From the NCBI RefSeq assembly GCF_003752135.1, contig NZ_RJVK01000002.1, positions 310,001-374,000 of the forward strand: 64,000 nucleotides of DNA, in the 5' to 3' direction. The notes beneath the pieces are model-generated. The model saw only the letters and a program-made list of their open reading frames with translations, was not told the origin of the DNA and did no database searches. The DNA comes from Caminibacter pacificus (GTDB lineage Bacteria > Campylobacterota > Campylobacteria > Campylobacterales > Nautiliaceae). The translations under genes and the position numbers were made by a program. Below are positions 8,692-17,698 of this stretch, piece after piece; within the stretch, counting starts at the first letter, position 1, and the number at the start of each line of letters is the position of its first letter.

Positions 8692-9453
8692 ATGATAGTC
8701 GATTTTTCAAAACTTTCATATATAAAAATAGGACCTAAAATTGAGGTAAAAGCTCTACACGAAGATAATTATGAAAACGAATTCGTAATAGGAAGAGCCA
8801 CAAACACGCTAATTTCAAACAACCCGCCTAAACTTGCTATTTTGGACGACAGATACAAATTCATAGATATAAAAAACGGATATTTAAAAGTGGGAGCAAA
8901 AACACAAAACAGAACGCTTTATAGTTTTTGCAAGAGAAACGACATTAAAGGTTTCGAGTTTTTGGCAAAACTTCCCGGAAGCATAGGCGGTAGTATCAAA
9001 ATGAATGCGGGAGTCAAAGAGTATGAAATTTCAAACTCTCTTTTGGCTATCAAAACCCTAAAAGGCTGGGTTGAAAAAAAAGATATAAATTTCGATTATA
9101 GATATTCGGATATAAACGAGCCTGTTTTCGAAGCAATTTTCGAACTAAAACAAGGGTTTGATTACGAACTTGACGAAAAGTTAAAAATCTTGCGCCAAAA
9201 TCAACCGTTAGAGCCGAGTTTAGGTAGCGTATTTAAAAATCCAAAAGGCGATTTTGCCGGAAGACTTATAGAAAAAGTAGGTATGAAAGGTATGCAAAAA
9301 GGCGGCATAAAAGTAAGTGAAAAACACGCTAATTTTTTTATAAACGTCGGAGGCGGTACGTTTGAAGATATGATGTTTTTGATAAACGAAGCGAAAAAAA
9401 GAGTTTTTGAAAGTTTCGGAATAAAATTGGAAGAAGAGATAGTTATTTTGTAG
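8692..9453 (+). CDS. murB: UDP-N-acetylenolpyruvoylglucosamine reductase MurB
   Basis: A 253-residue flavoenzyme that reduces UDP-GlcNAc-enolpyruvate to UDP-MurNAc in peptidoglycan synthesis. The FAD-binding segment LAKLPGSIGGSIKMNAG and the C-terminal GSVFKNPKGDFAGRLIE, GMKGMQKGG and SEKHANFFIN segments are diagnostic. It is short compared with the E. coli enzyme, as in other Campylobacterota. AAGGA lies just before the ATG. Its end overlaps the convergent DUF475 gene by 11 bases. Confidence 0.93.
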   Translation: MIVDFSKLSYIKIGPKIEVKALHEDNYENEFVIGRATNTLISNNPPKLAILDDRYKFIDIKNGYLKVGAKTQNRTLYSFCKRNDIKGFEFLAKLPGSIGGSIKMNAGVKEYEISNSLLAIKTLKGWVEKKDINFDYRYSDINEPVFEAIFELKQGFDYELDEKLKILRQNQPLEPSLGSVFKNPKGDFAGRLIEKVGMKGMQKGGIKVSEKHANFFINVGGGTFEDMMFLINEAKKRVFESFGIKLEEEIVIL

Positions 9454-10405
9454 TTTTTTCTATTTTCGAATGAATAAAAGCGGCTATCAAAAGCCCAAGA
9501 CCAAGCGTACCTGTGATAAGCTCCCCTACATGGAAGAAAATTTTTAAAAGCATAATAACCGCTAAAACTCCGATTGCGTAATGAGCGCCGTGTTCTAAAT
9601 ATTTGTATTCGTCCAAAACGCCTTTTTCGACCATCCAAATCGTAAGACTTCTAACGAACATAGCCCCGACACCAAGACCGATCATAATAAGCCAAATATT
9701 CGGAGTAATAGCAAACGCTCCTATTACTCCGTCAAAACTAAAACTCGCATCCAACACTTCAAGATACAAAAGCCCCATAAGACCGCTTTTTACACCCTCG
9801 GCACTGAAAGCTTCGTTTACTCCTTTTAAAATTGAATAACTAAGCAGTCCCAAAAAGTAAGCAATAGCAACTTCGTAACTTTTTGCATCGTATGTTACTA
9901 TTATTCCGATAATCATAGCCACTATTAAAGAGATATTGTTTACTCTTCCGAATTTCTCAGCCGTTCTCTCAAACGGCTTAATCCACCTAACCTCTTTTTC
10001 TTCAAACAAAAAGTCACTAAAAACCATCCATAAAAACGCCCCACCGAACGCATAAATCAGTTTTTCGGCGCTAAGCAGTATTTGATGATATTTCTCAGGG
10101 TCAAAAAGCGCTATATGAATAGTATCTTGCAAAGAAAGTCCGGCAGCCACCGCTACGATAATCACTGGAAAAACAAGCCTCATACCGAATACCGCAATAA
10201 TAATTCCCCAAGTTAAAAATCTCTTTTGCCAAACTTCATCCATCGTTTTTAAAATTTTTGCGTTAACAACGGCGTTATCAAACGATAAACTAACCTCCAA
10301 AACGGCAAGAATGGCAGTCAGATACACCGCGGCAAAACCGCCTAAAAAATAAGCGGCGACCAATCCCGCTACGGCGATAATAAAAGAGACGTAAAAATAT
10401 TTCAA
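9443..10405 (-). CDS. DUF475 family integral membrane protein (TerC-like)
   Basis: A 320-residue protein with about nine hydrophobic segments. The motif LEVSLSFDNAVVNAKIL near residue 40 and a second acidic repeat, LEVLDASFSFDGVIGAFAI, are characteristic of the DUF475/TerC superfamily, thought to include metal-ion exporters. The two SFD motifs look like paired halves with membrane-embedded aspartates. It lies nine bases downstream of nusA on the same strand. Function is not established; a role in manganese or calcium handling is only a family-level guess. Confidence 0.85.
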   Translation of the reverse strand: MKYFYVSFIIAVAGLVAAYFLGGFAAVYLTAILAVLEVSLSFDNAVVNAKILKTMDEVWQKRFLTWGIIIAVFGMRLVFPVIIVAVAAGLSLQDTIHIALFDPEKYHQILLSAEKLIYAFGGAFLWMVFSDFLFEEKEVRWIKPFERTAEKFGRVNNISLIVAMIIGIIVTYDAKSYEVAIAYFLGLLSYSILKGVNEAFSAEGVKSGLMGLLYLEVLDASFSFDGVIGAFAITPNIWLIMIGLGVGAMFVRSLTIWMVEKGVLDEYKYLEHGAHYAIGVLAVIMLLKIFFHVGELITGTLGLGLLIAAFIHSKIEKTTK

Positions 10406-10414
10406 CTACACTCC

Positions 10415-11497
10415 TTAAATTTTGAAAAGATTTTCAAGTTTGCTTGTGTCGTTTGATTTTTCTTGCGGCTCTTTAAGCTCGATTTTGTATTTAGTAAGCA
10501 TACTCGCAAGAGTGATATTCACTCCGTTTTTCCCGATAGCTTTCGCTTTTTCGTTAGGATCTACTTCAACATAAGCAATTCCGTTTTTTTCGTCTATTTT
10601 TACGTTTTTAACGATTGCAGGAGACAATGCTCTTGCTACGAAAATTTCAGGTTTGGACGAATATTCGATAACGTCTATATTTTCTCCGTGAAGTTCGTTT
10701 GAAATGGCGTTGATTCTAACTCCGTTTTTACCGATAATAGTCCCTATTGGCTCGATTTTAGGATTTAAAGAGCTTACGGCAACTTTACTTCTGACTCCCG
10801 GAATTCTCGCACTTCCGTGAATTTTAATAATCCCGTCTCTAACTTCGGGCACGGCGTTTTCTATAAGTTTTTCCAAAAATTTAGGAGCCGTACGGCTAAG
10901 TTCTATAGTGATACCTTTTTTATTGTCGAAATGTACATATTTCAACAATGCCTTTAATACGTCTCCGACTTCGAATTTCTCACCTTTAATTCTGTTTCTT
11001 CTCGGAAGTACCCCTTTTACGCCCTCAAGTTCAACCCAAGTATTTTCTTCGCTATCCACTTTTACAACTTCGCCGCTTACGATAGTATTAAGTTTAGAAA
11101 TAAGCTTTCTATATATTTCGTTTTCAAGAAGTCTTGTAATTTCGCGCTCAAACTCTCTTTGAAGAGCCATAGCCCCGCTTCTTCCGAGCTTACTCAAATC
11201 AAGCTCGGCTCTTAATTTATCTCCGATTGACGCATTTTCGTCAAATTCTTTTGCTTCGTCCAAATAGAGATATTTCTCAGGCTCTTCAAGAGCTCTGTCG
11301 TCGTTTACAACAGTAAAGTTTTGATAAATTTTAAGCTCTCCGTTTTCGTCAAGCTCCACATCCACATCGATATCACCGAGTATTTTTTTGGCGGTTTTGA
11401 TAATAGAGCGCTTAAACGCCTCTTTTACTTCTTCAAAATCAAGACCCTTTTCGTTAGCCACCATCGACAAAAGATTAAGTACCTTATCCACAATCAA
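10415..11497 (-). CDS. nusA: Transcription elongation/termination factor NusA
   Basis: A 360-residue NusA, the short form lacking the acidic C-terminal repeats of E. coli. Domain order is an N-terminal RNA polymerase-binding domain (1-125), S1 (about 130-200, SGEVVKVDSEENTWVELEG) and two KH domains (about 225-345) with RSKVAVSSLNP, GTIIGKNGVRI and the second KH motif AKAIGKNGVNITLAS. It acts on RNA polymerase in pausing, termination and rRNA antitermination. It is divergent from the HP0268-like gene with 68 bases between, and neighbours miaB as in Campylobacter jejuni. Confidence 0.95.
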   Translation of the reverse strand: MIVDKVLNLLSMVANEKGLDFEEVKEAFKRSIIKTAKKILGDIDVDVELDENGELKIYQNFTVVNDDRALEEPEKYLYLDEAKEFDENASIGDKLRAELDLSKLGRSGAMALQREFEREITRLLENEIYRKLISKLNTIVSGEVVKVDSEENTWVELEGVKGVLPRRNRIKGEKFEVGDVLKALLKYVHFDNKKGITIELSRTAPKFLEKLIENAVPEVRDGIIKIHGSARIPGVRSKVAVSSLNPKIEPIGTIIGKNGVRINAISNELHGENIDVIEYSSKPEIFVARALSPAIVKNVKIDEKNGIAYVEVDPNEKAKAIGKNGVNITLASMLTKYKIELKEPQEKSNDTSKLENLFKI

Positions 11498-11565
11498 TTC
11501 CTTTATGCAAAGTTTGTTATAATTTTACACAATTTTTTGATAAAATAATAATAAAAAGGAAGTCT

Positions 11566-11796
11566 ATGAAACTCAAACTTATCGGACCTGATAACGAAAT
11601 TATCGAAAAGAACTATGAGGAATTCGTAAGTGAAATAAAACCGAACAGCTTTTTTTACTTTCATAAAGATACAAGCTACAAAGATTTAAAAGACCTAATC
11701 GACAAGCTTGAAAGCGACGGATATTCAGTATATTTCAGAGAAGTGAAATTCGGGCTTGACGAAGGTGCTTATATGTATGAGCTTCATATCATCTAA
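11566..11796 (+). CDS. HP0268-family small protein
   Basis: A 76-residue protein ending YMYELHII, the same ending as Helicobacter pylori HP0268, a small alpha/beta protein reported as a metal-dependent nuclease. The family is restricted to Campylobacterota and regularly precedes miaB, as here with an eight-base gap. The segment [14 protein letters not shown] also fits. An AAAAAGGAAG ribosome site precedes the ATG. Nuclease activity of this copy is inferred from family knowledge only. Confidence 0.85.
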   Translation: MKLKLIGPDNEIIEKNYEEFVSEIKPNSFFYFHKDTSYKDLKDLIDKLESDGYSVYFREVKFGLDEGAYMYELHII

Positions 11797-11804
11797 GGAT
11801 TAAG

Positions 11805-13073
11805 ATGAAAAAACTCTACATCGAAACCTTTGGGTGTCAGATGAATGTAAAAGACACCGAACACATTATCGGAGAGCTCTCCGATATCTACACTCCTACC
11901 CAAAACCCTAAAGAAGCCGATTTGATAATCATAAACACCTGCTCGGTCAGAGAAAAACCGGTTCAAAAACTATTCTCCGAACTCGGAGCTTTAAAAAAAG
12001 AAAATCCCAACGCAAAATTCGGTGTTTGCGGATGTACCGCAAGCCATATGGGTGAAGAGATTATAAAAAGAGCGCCTTATGTCAGCTTTGTTTTGGGAGC
12101 GAGAAACGTAAGCAGAATAAAAGAAGCGATAAATAAAGAAAAAGCGGTAATCACCGACATAGACTACGACGACACCACATACGTTTTTAAAAATACCCGC
12201 AAAAATCCTTATAAAGATTTCGTAAATATTATGGTCGGGTGCGATAAGAAATGTACTTTTTGTATTGTTCCCAAAACAAGAGGAAAAGAGCTTTCGATTC
12301 CTATGGATTTGATTTTAAAACAAGTAGAAGAGCTTGCAAACGACGGAGTAAAAGAGATAACGCTTTTAGGACAAAACGTAAATACTTACGGAAAAAGATT
12401 CAGCGTACCTCATCCGAAAGTCGATTTTACGGATTTGCTTAGAGAAGTGAGCAAAATAGACGGGATAGAGAGAATCAGATTCACCTCTCCTCATCCTTTG
12501 CACGCGGACGATAAATTTTTAGATGAATTCGCAAACAATCCTAAAATCTGCAAACACATCCATTTCCCTCTTCAAAGCGGAAGCAGCGAAATATTAAAAG
12601 CTATGAAAAGAGGATATACTAAAGAGTGGTTTTTAAATAGAGCCGAGATTATAAGACAAATTCCGGATGTTGCGATATCTACGGATATTATCGTAGGATT
12701 CCCGGGAGAGAGCGAAGAGGATTTTAAAGATACTTTGGAAGTAGTGGAAAAAGTGAGATTCGAGCAGATTTTTAGTTTTGTCTATTCACCAAGACCTCTA
12801 ACAGAAGCCGCCGAGTTTCCGAATCAAGTACCAAAAGACATCGCAAAAAAAAGACTTTGGCAGCTTCAAGAGTTACACGCTCAAATCCTTGAAGAGATAA
12901 GTAAAGAACAAATAGGCAAAACCTACAAAGTGCTTGTCGAAGAGGTAGGAATGGGCAAGAGCGATAACTTTTTTACGGTAAAACTTGACAAAGACCCTAA
13001 TTTACTTGGTAAAATAGTCGATGTAAAAATTGAAGAAGCGAACAAACATACTCTAAAAGGGAGAGTGATATAA
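11805..13073 (+). CDS. miaB: tRNA-2-methylthio-N6-isopentenyladenosine methylthiotransferase MiaB
   Basis: A 422-residue radical-SAM enzyme that adds the 2-methylthio group to i6A37 of tRNA. It has the N-terminal UPF0004 domain ([17 protein letters not shown], with cysteines of the auxiliary cluster at FGCQMN, NTCSVRE and VCGCTA), the radical-SAM CxxxCxxC motif (GCDKKCTFC), and a C-terminal TRAM domain from about residue 365. MiaB rather than MtaB or RimO is indicated by FGCQMN, the length and the nusA/HP0268 context. Its stop overlaps the next gene by four bases if that gene starts at an AUA codon. Confidence 0.95.
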   Translation: MKKLYIETFGCQMNVKDTEHIIGELSDIYTPTQNPKEADLIIINTCSVREKPVQKLFSELGALKKENPNAKFGVCGCTASHMGEEIIKRAPYVSFVLGARNVSRIKEAINKEKAVITDIDYDDTTYVFKNTRKNPYKDFVNIMVGCDKKCTFCIVPKTRGKELSIPMDLILKQVEELANDGVKEITLLGQNVNTYGKRFSVPHPKVDFTDLLREVSKIDGIERIRFTSPHPLHADDKFLDEFANNPKICKHIHFPLQSGSSEILKAMKRGYTKEWFLNRAEIIRQIPDVAISTDIIVGFPGESEEDFKDTLEVVEKVRFEQIFSFVYSPRPLTEAAEFPNQVPKDIAKKRLWQLQELHAQILEEISKEQIGKTYKVLVEEVGMGKSDNFFTVKLDKDPNLLGKIVDVKIEEANKHTLKGRVI

Positions 13074-13516
13074 AAAAAGTACTCTTTGGTATTCTAATAG
13101 CCTTTTTGTTAGCGGGAGCCTATTTCGTATTCAATCCCTCATATAGGCTCTCGCTTGAAGCGAGATATTATTTCGAAACGGGCAATTACGAAGAAGCCTA
13201 TAAACTTGCAAGCGAAGCTTTTACGATAAATCCGTATAACCGAATGGCGTTTACGCTTAAAACCCAATCGAAGATAGCAAAAGAGTGGCAAAGCTTTATT
13301 AACGACGCCGATAATTATTTTCAAACAATAGAAAAAATAGCGAATAAACCGGTTGTCACCAAAAAAGACAAATTAAGAATCAAAATGATGCTTGAGATTT
13401 TACTTGACGAATACAAAACGTTAAAACCGTCACTTTTACTGCCTCCTAAGCTAAAAAAAGAGGCTAAAGAAAAATATTTAAAGGCAAAGAAGTTATATGA
13501 AGAGCTTTTTGAATAA
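13070..13516 (+). CDS. Small membrane-anchored TPR-like protein, apparent AUA start
   Basis: The frame is open from miaB. The only standard start is TTG at 13106, which cuts a natural N-terminal helix in half and has no ribosome site. Reading from ATA at 13070 gives [19 protein letters not shown], a clean signal anchor, with GGGAG a few bases upstream and an ATAA overlap with the miaB stop. The remainder (148 residues from ATA) has TPR-like helices ([20 protein letters not shown]) and a basic coiled C-terminus. It overlaps the recombinase gene by 20 bases. Function unknown; a periplasmic scaffold is possible. The gene is solid, the start is not. Confidence 0.7.
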   Translation: MKKVLFGILIAFLLAGAYFVFNPSYRLSLEARYYFETGNYEEAYKLASEAFTINPYNRMAFTLKTQSKIAKEWQSFINDADNYFQTIEKIANKPVVTKKDKLRIKMMLEILLDEYKTLKPSLLLPPKLKKEAKEKYLKAKKLYEELFE

Positions 13517-14306
13517 AGAGATAAACAAATTTCTTAAATATGTTAAACAAACAAACTCAAAAGAGACATATAGAACATACGAAAGCGTATTAAAAGAAGC
13601 GCTTGAATTTATCGAAATTGAAAACGGAGCTATTGATATAACTCCTTATCGCCTGCATATTGCAAATCTAAGCAAAAAAACGATAGCAAAAAAAGTCTCG
13701 GCCCTAAGAAGTTTTTTCGATTTTTTGCAAAGAGAAGGTTTTAAATACAAAATTGTCGGTGACGAACACATAAAAGTCCCTAAAACTCTACCAAAACCCG
13801 TAAGCTTAGAACATATAAAAGAGGCTTTGAAAGTTGCCGATATGGATGAGTATTTGGCGATTATGGTCGTCTTTTCTTTAGGGCTTAGAATAAGCGAAGC
13901 AGCAAACATAAAACTCAGCGACATAAAAGGCGATTGGATAGAAATAAGAGGAAAAGGAAACAAAACGAGAATCGTCCCGATACACCCTAAACTCAAAGAA
14001 TTCATCGACAAATACTTAAAAATAAACCCTAAAAAAGAGTATCTTTTCGAAAAAAACGGCAAAAAAATGAGCGATGCCAATCTCAGATATGTTATTCAAA
14101 AAGCTTTTAAAAAAATAGGAATACACGTAACACCTCACCAGCTAAGACACTCTTTTGCGACTTATATGCTCGATAAAGGCGCAAGAATCAACGACGTAAG
14201 CGAGCTTTTGGGACACGAGTTTATATCAACCACCCAAATTTACACGAAACTCAGTAACTCGCTTAAACTAAAAAATTACTTAAAAGCGCATCCGCTATGT
14301 GGTTAG
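13497..14306 (+). CDS. Tyrosine recombinase, XerH-like
   Basis: A 269-residue site-specific recombinase with a complete catalytic set: Arg131 (SLGLRISEA), Lys153 or Lys156 (GKGNKTR), His214-x-x-Arg217 (PHQLRHSF), His240 (LLGHE) and nucleophile Tyr249 (TQIYTKL). The N-terminal SAM-like domain covers 1-95. No other Xer is in the window, and single-recombinase XerH/difH systems resolve chromosome dimers in Campylobacterota, so this is a good XerH candidate. No dif-like site was recognised nearby. Its location inside a gene string without mobile-element hallmarks argues against an integrase of a foreign element. Confidence 0.85.
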   Translation: MKSFLNKEINKFLKYVKQTNSKETYRTYESVLKEALEFIEIENGAIDITPYRLHIANLSKKTIAKKVSALRSFFDFLQREGFKYKIVGDEHIKVPKTLPKPVSLEHIKEALKVADMDEYLAIMVVFSLGLRISEAANIKLSDIKGDWIEIRGKGNKTRIVPIHPKLKEFIDKYLKINPKKEYLFEKNGKKMSDANLRYVIQKAFKKIGIHVTPHQLRHSFATYMLDKGARINDVSELLGHEFISTTQIYTKLSNSLKLKNYLKAHPLCG

Positions 14307-15151
14307 AAAAATTTTTTAAAAAACAATTTATAGCCTTTTATAAAGAGGACGAATATAAAACGATACTTCAAGTTGTCAAAAACAAACAAATCTTATCAAC
14401 GGAAGAGAAGAGTTTCGAGGATAAAAAAGAGTTTGTCAAATATATAAGAGAAAAAATAGACGACAACCCTCAAACATATATTTCAACCGTACTTCTTACA
14501 ATCAATCAAGGAGTAATCCCGAGCTGTAGCAAGCAAGTATATTTGGATAAAGACATAGACCCAGATAACGTAAAAATTTTATGTCTTGGAAAGTATTCTT
14601 TTTACGTCTCTTTTTATGAGCTTAGAAATCTCGAAAACGAGTACAAATTCGACCTTGACTTCGTATATTCCGTTTTTGCAGTAATAGACGCTATGGCGGA
14701 TGAGAGAAAAAACAGATTTTATTTATTGGTACTAAAAAACCATTTGGTAATTTTGGGATATGAAAATTTCATACCTATATATAGCGACATAATCGAACTA
14801 AATGAAGAAGAACCCGGTGACATTGACGAAGATATAGTAGAAGATATCGACCTTGAAGAGGAACTCATAAGCGATATCGATAGCGTCGAAGAGGAAGAAA
14901 TCGACGATAGTGAAATCACGAACGAACAAACTTCCAAAGAAGCAGAAATCCTAAATCATTTAAAAAGTGCGATTAAAGAATACTATGATAATTACAGCAG
15001 CGATTTTATTGAAAAAATCATAATTTTAGATACAATCGGGATAGATATTACGCTAAATTCATTAATCGAAGACGAGCTTTTGATATCAAGCGAAATTAAA
15101 CAGATAGATTTTCTAAATTCCATAAACAGGCTGTCAATTGAAAGCGTATAG
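14297..15151 (+). CDS. Acidic cytoplasmic protein, possible PilM/GspL-like subunit
   Basis: A 284-residue soluble protein. The N-terminal 170 residues have alternating strands (FIAFYKEDEYKTILQVV, FYLLVLKNHLVILGYENF) reminiscent of the actin-like cytoplasmic domain of PilM or GspL. Then comes a very acidic linker (about 172-215, mostly Asp/Glu) and a helical tail. No ATP-binding motif is visible. It overlaps the recombinase upstream by ten bases and the PilN-like gene downstream by 14 bases, and this context, more than its own sequence, suggests a pilus or type II secretion inner-membrane platform role. Confidence 0.45.
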   Translation: MWLEKFFKKQFIAFYKEDEYKTILQVVKNKQILSTEEKSFEDKKEFVKYIREKIDDNPQTYISTVLLTINQGVIPSCSKQVYLDKDIDPDNVKILCLGKYSFYVSFYELRNLENEYKFDLDFVYSVFAVIDAMADERKNRFYLLVLKNHLVILGYENFIPIYSDIIELNEEEPGDIDEDIVEDIDLEEELISDIDSVEEEEIDDSEITNEQTSKEAEILNHLKSAIKEYYDNYSSDFIEKIIILDTIGIDITLNSLIEDELLISSEIKQIDFLNSINRLSIESV

Positions 15152-15659
15152 TTTTACAAGACCCAATAAAAAACCTCTATTTAAAGAGGATACGAAACTT
15201 TGGCTGTTGTTAATAGTGATATCTCTATTTTTGTATGTGGCTTTTTCGGCTTTTTTAGCCATAAAAGCCTATTTTTTAAATAAAGACGCCCAAAACTTAA
15301 AAAAAGAGATTATCACCCTAAAAGCTGACATAACCAAACTCAATAAACAAAAAGATTTTATTTTCAAACAAAAAGCGCTTTACGAAGATATAAATATAAA
15401 AAATCAACTCACAAAACAGCAAATAAAAAACTTACTTGACTTAATCCCGGACCCTATTACTCTTGAGAGATTTTATATAGATAACGACAAACTGATAATC
15501 TACGGCATCACACCGACAAAAGACGCTTATAATTTATTAATGTTACCGCCGCTTGAATCGATTTTTGCAAAAACGGTTACGACTTTTTACGAATTGCCAA
15601 ACGGCTGGTATAGGTTTAAAAGCGAAAACTATCTAAAGAGCGGAAATGAAAAAGATTAA
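15138..15659 (+). CDS. PilN-like inner-membrane protein
   Basis: A 173-residue bitopic protein with a short basic cytoplasmic head, one membrane helix (WLLLIVISLFLYVAFSAFLA, about 28-47), a coiled coil (about 48-95) and a small periplasmic alpha/beta domain (LLDLIPDPITLERFYIDND onward). This layout and the LIPDPITLERFYI segment are typical of PilN/GspL-C proteins of type IV pilus and type II secretion machines. It is translationally coupled to both neighbours. Primary similarity is weak, so the family call rests on architecture. Confidence 0.5.
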   Translation: MKAYSFTRPNKKPLFKEDTKLWLLLIVISLFLYVAFSAFLAIKAYFLNKDAQNLKKEIITLKADITKLNKQKDFIFKQKALYEDINIKNQLTKQQIKNLLDLIPDPITLERFYIDNDKLIIYGITPTKDAYNLLMLPPLESIFAKTVTTFYELPNGWYRFKSENYLKSGNEKD

Positions 15660-16209
15660 AATACCAAAAATAAAAATCCCGAAAGTCTATATTTACGGCA
15701 TTGACGTAATAAAAAACTTTGCGTTTTTTACGCTTTATATTATCATCACCCTATTAGCAATCGCCTTTTTAATAGCACCGGCGGTTAAAACATTTAAAAA
15801 AGACCAAAAAAAATATTACGCAATAAAATCTCAATACGACGCAACTTTAAATACTTATAACCAAACCCTAAAAGAGTTAAACGCTCTCAAAAAGAAAAAT
15901 GCCAAAATCTTAAGCGCACTAAGAAGAGACTTCGATACTACGAACTTCAAAAATTTCGCTTCCAAATATATGGATATCAAGGAGATAAAAGAGATAAATC
16001 AAAGCGTTTATAAAGAGGACTTTATAAAAACAACCTATATTGCAAAAGCAAAAATCAAATCGCCTAAAAATTTTTACGATTTTATAGACGCTTTGAAAAA
16101 TTACAAATACGTATTAAGAGTCTATTTTCCTATCAATTTCCAAAAAGACAAAGAGAATATCGACCTGACATTGAAAATCGAACACTTTAAACTAAAGAGC
16201 GGTAAATAG
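15646..16209 (+). CDS. PilO-like inner-membrane protein
   Basis: A 187-residue bitopic protein with a basic N-terminus, one membrane helix (about 25-47, FFTLYIIITLLAIAFLIAP), a coiled coil (50-95) and a periplasmic ferredoxin-like region containing YDFIDALKNYKYVLRVYFP. This is the PilO/GspM pattern, and it follows a PilN-like gene with a 14-base overlap. It is the last gene of the string from HP0268/miaB, and its end overlaps the convergent flavoprotein by 23 bases. No secretin or ATPase gene is in the window. Confidence 0.5.
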   Translation: MKKIKIPKIKIPKVYIYGIDVIKNFAFFTLYIIITLLAIAFLIAPAVKTFKKDQKKYYAIKSQYDATLNTYNQTLKELNALKKKNAKILSALRRDFDTTNFKNFASKYMDIKEIKEINQSVYKEDFIKTTYIAKAKIKSPKNFYDFIDALKNYKYVLRVYFPINFQKDKENIDLTLKIEHFKLKSGK

Positions 16210-17290
16210 CATAGGCACTGCTAAAAGCCCACTGAAAATTATATCCTCCAAGCTCACCCGTTACATCAACCACCTCTCCCGCAAAATAGAGATTTTTTCT
16301 AAATTTGCTTTGCATATTCAAATCAAGCTCCTGCGTCAAAACACCGCCTTTTGTCACTTCCGCCCTTTCGAATCCGAAAGTCCCGGCAGGTGCGAATTCG
16401 TATGAATTTAAAAGTTTCAGTTTTTCTTTTTCTTCTTTTTTTAAAAATTTCACTCTCTTATCTTCCACACCGACCGCTTTTAAAAACTCTTTTATAAATC
16501 TTTTTGGCAAAGGCAATTGAGTGGATATCTGTTTGTTGGGATTTTTAAGATATGAAAAGACCTCTTTATTTAAAAAATCGATCGTTATTTTTCCTCTATC
16601 CCACCACAAAGAAGCGTTTAAAATAGCCGGCCCCGTAATGCCTCTATGAGAAAAAAGCACGTTTTGTCTAAAGATTTTTCGGCCGACTTTCACTTTTGCA
16701 AAAACGGATATCCCGCTTAAATTCTTAAACCAACTCTCACTCGGCTGTACGGTTAAGCCCACAAGTGCCGGCTTTAAAGGCGTGACGGAGTGAGAAAAGC
16801 TTTTTGCAATCTCATATCCTATTCCGCTTGCACCAAGCTTTTTAAAACTAAGCCCGCCGCTTGCCACCACAACGTTTTGAGCTTTAAATACTCCTTTATC
16901 GGTTACGACGCTCAAGTCCTCTTTTACTTCCAAAACTTCGGTATTTAAACGGATGTTTTTTACGTTTTTTTTGAAAAAATCAAGCAAAACGTCCGAATTT
17001 TTAAAAAAATATTGATTTTCTTTTAAAAGATTCACTTCGAGGTTATTTTTTTTAAGCCAAGAGAGAAGGTCTTTATTTGAAAAGTTTTTTAATATCTCTT
17101 TTACGAATTCTTGATTTCCATAATAATTTTTTTCGCTGACGAATTTGTTTGTGATATTACACTTCCCTCCGCCGCTTATTTTTATTTTTGCTCCTATTTG
17201 GGAATTATGCTCCAAAATAAGATAATCTTTTTTTAATAACGAAGCCAAAAAAAGCCCGCTTGCACCCGCACCGATTATTATTGTTTTCAA
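16187..17290 (-). CDS. HI0933/YhiN-family FAD-dependent oxidoreductase
   Basis: A 367-residue flavoprotein. The N-terminal dinucleotide fold IIIGAGASGLFLASLL, the family signature GAKIKISGGGKCNITN and the C-terminal YFAGEVVDVTGELGGYNFQWA place it in the HI0933-like group, which includes YhiN and BaiN. Members are predicted NAD(P)/FAD oxidoreductases of mostly unknown substrate. It is divergent from the thioesterase gene and slightly shorter than the usual 390-420 residues. Function beyond redox chemistry cannot be assigned. Confidence 0.88.
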   Translation of the reverse strand: MKTIIIGAGASGLFLASLLKKDYLILEHNSQIGAKIKISGGGKCNITNKFVSEKNYYGNQEFVKEILKNFSNKDLLSWLKKNNLEVNLLKENQYFFKNSDVLLDFFKKNVKNIRLNTEVLEVKEDLSVVTDKGVFKAQNVVVASGGLSFKKLGASGIGYEIAKSFSHSVTPLKPALVGLTVQPSESWFKNLSGISVFAKVKVGRKIFRQNVLFSHRGITGPAILNASLWWDRGKITIDFLNKEVFSYLKNPNKQISTQLPLPKRFIKEFLKAVGVEDKRVKFLKKEEKEKLKLLNSYEFAPAGTFGFERAEVTKGGVLTQELDLNMQSKFRKNLYFAGEVVDVTGELGGYNFQWAFSSAYAIYRSLV

Positions 17291-17329
17291 TCAAAACCTT
17301 TTTGATAAAATTATACAAAAAGGCAAAAC

Positions 17330-17698
17330 GTGAAAAAAAGAATCTACTACAACCACACCGATGCCGGAGGCATAGTGTATCACTCGAACTACATCACTTT
17401 TTGCGAACAAGCAAGAAGCGAAATTTTCTTCTCTCACGGCATATATTTTTCACAAACAAGCGGTTATGTAATAAAAGACTTAAAAGCCAAATTCATCAAA
17501 TCGGCAAAACTCGGAGATATCATCGAAATAAAAACGAAAGTAAAAAAAATAAGAAAAACATCAATCGAGCTCTTGCAAGAAATCTATAAAGATGACGAAC
17601 TGATTTTTCAGCTTGAAGTGACAGCCGTATATATTCAAGACGGAAAAATCTCAAAAATACCAAAAAAACATTTGGAGATATTAAATGAATACGTTTAA
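17330..17698 (+). CDS. YbgC-type acyl-CoA thioesterase (4HBT fold)
   Basis: A 122-residue hotdog-fold protein. The motif YYNHTDAGGIVYHSNYITFC contains the catalytic aspartate of the 4-hydroxybenzoyl-CoA thioesterase class, followed by the long central helix with EQARSEIF. YbgC enzymes hydrolyse acyl-CoAs and in many Gram-negatives are linked to the Tol-Pal envelope system; no tol genes are present here. Start is GTG with AAAAAGG upstream. Its end overlaps yraN by 14 bases. Confidence 0.88.
   Translation: MKKRIYYNHTDAGGIVYHSNYITFCEQARSEIFFSHGIYFSQTSGYVIKDLKAKFIKSAKLGDIIEIKTKVKKIRKTSIELLQEIYKDDELIFQLEVTAVYIQDGKISKIPKKHLEILNEYV

Noticed and set aside
13497-14306. Tyrosine recombinase as an integrase of a genomic island
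   Set aside because: Neighbours are ordinary chromosomal genes, no att repeats, no tRNA beside it, and base composition is unchanged; a housekeeping XerH role fits better.
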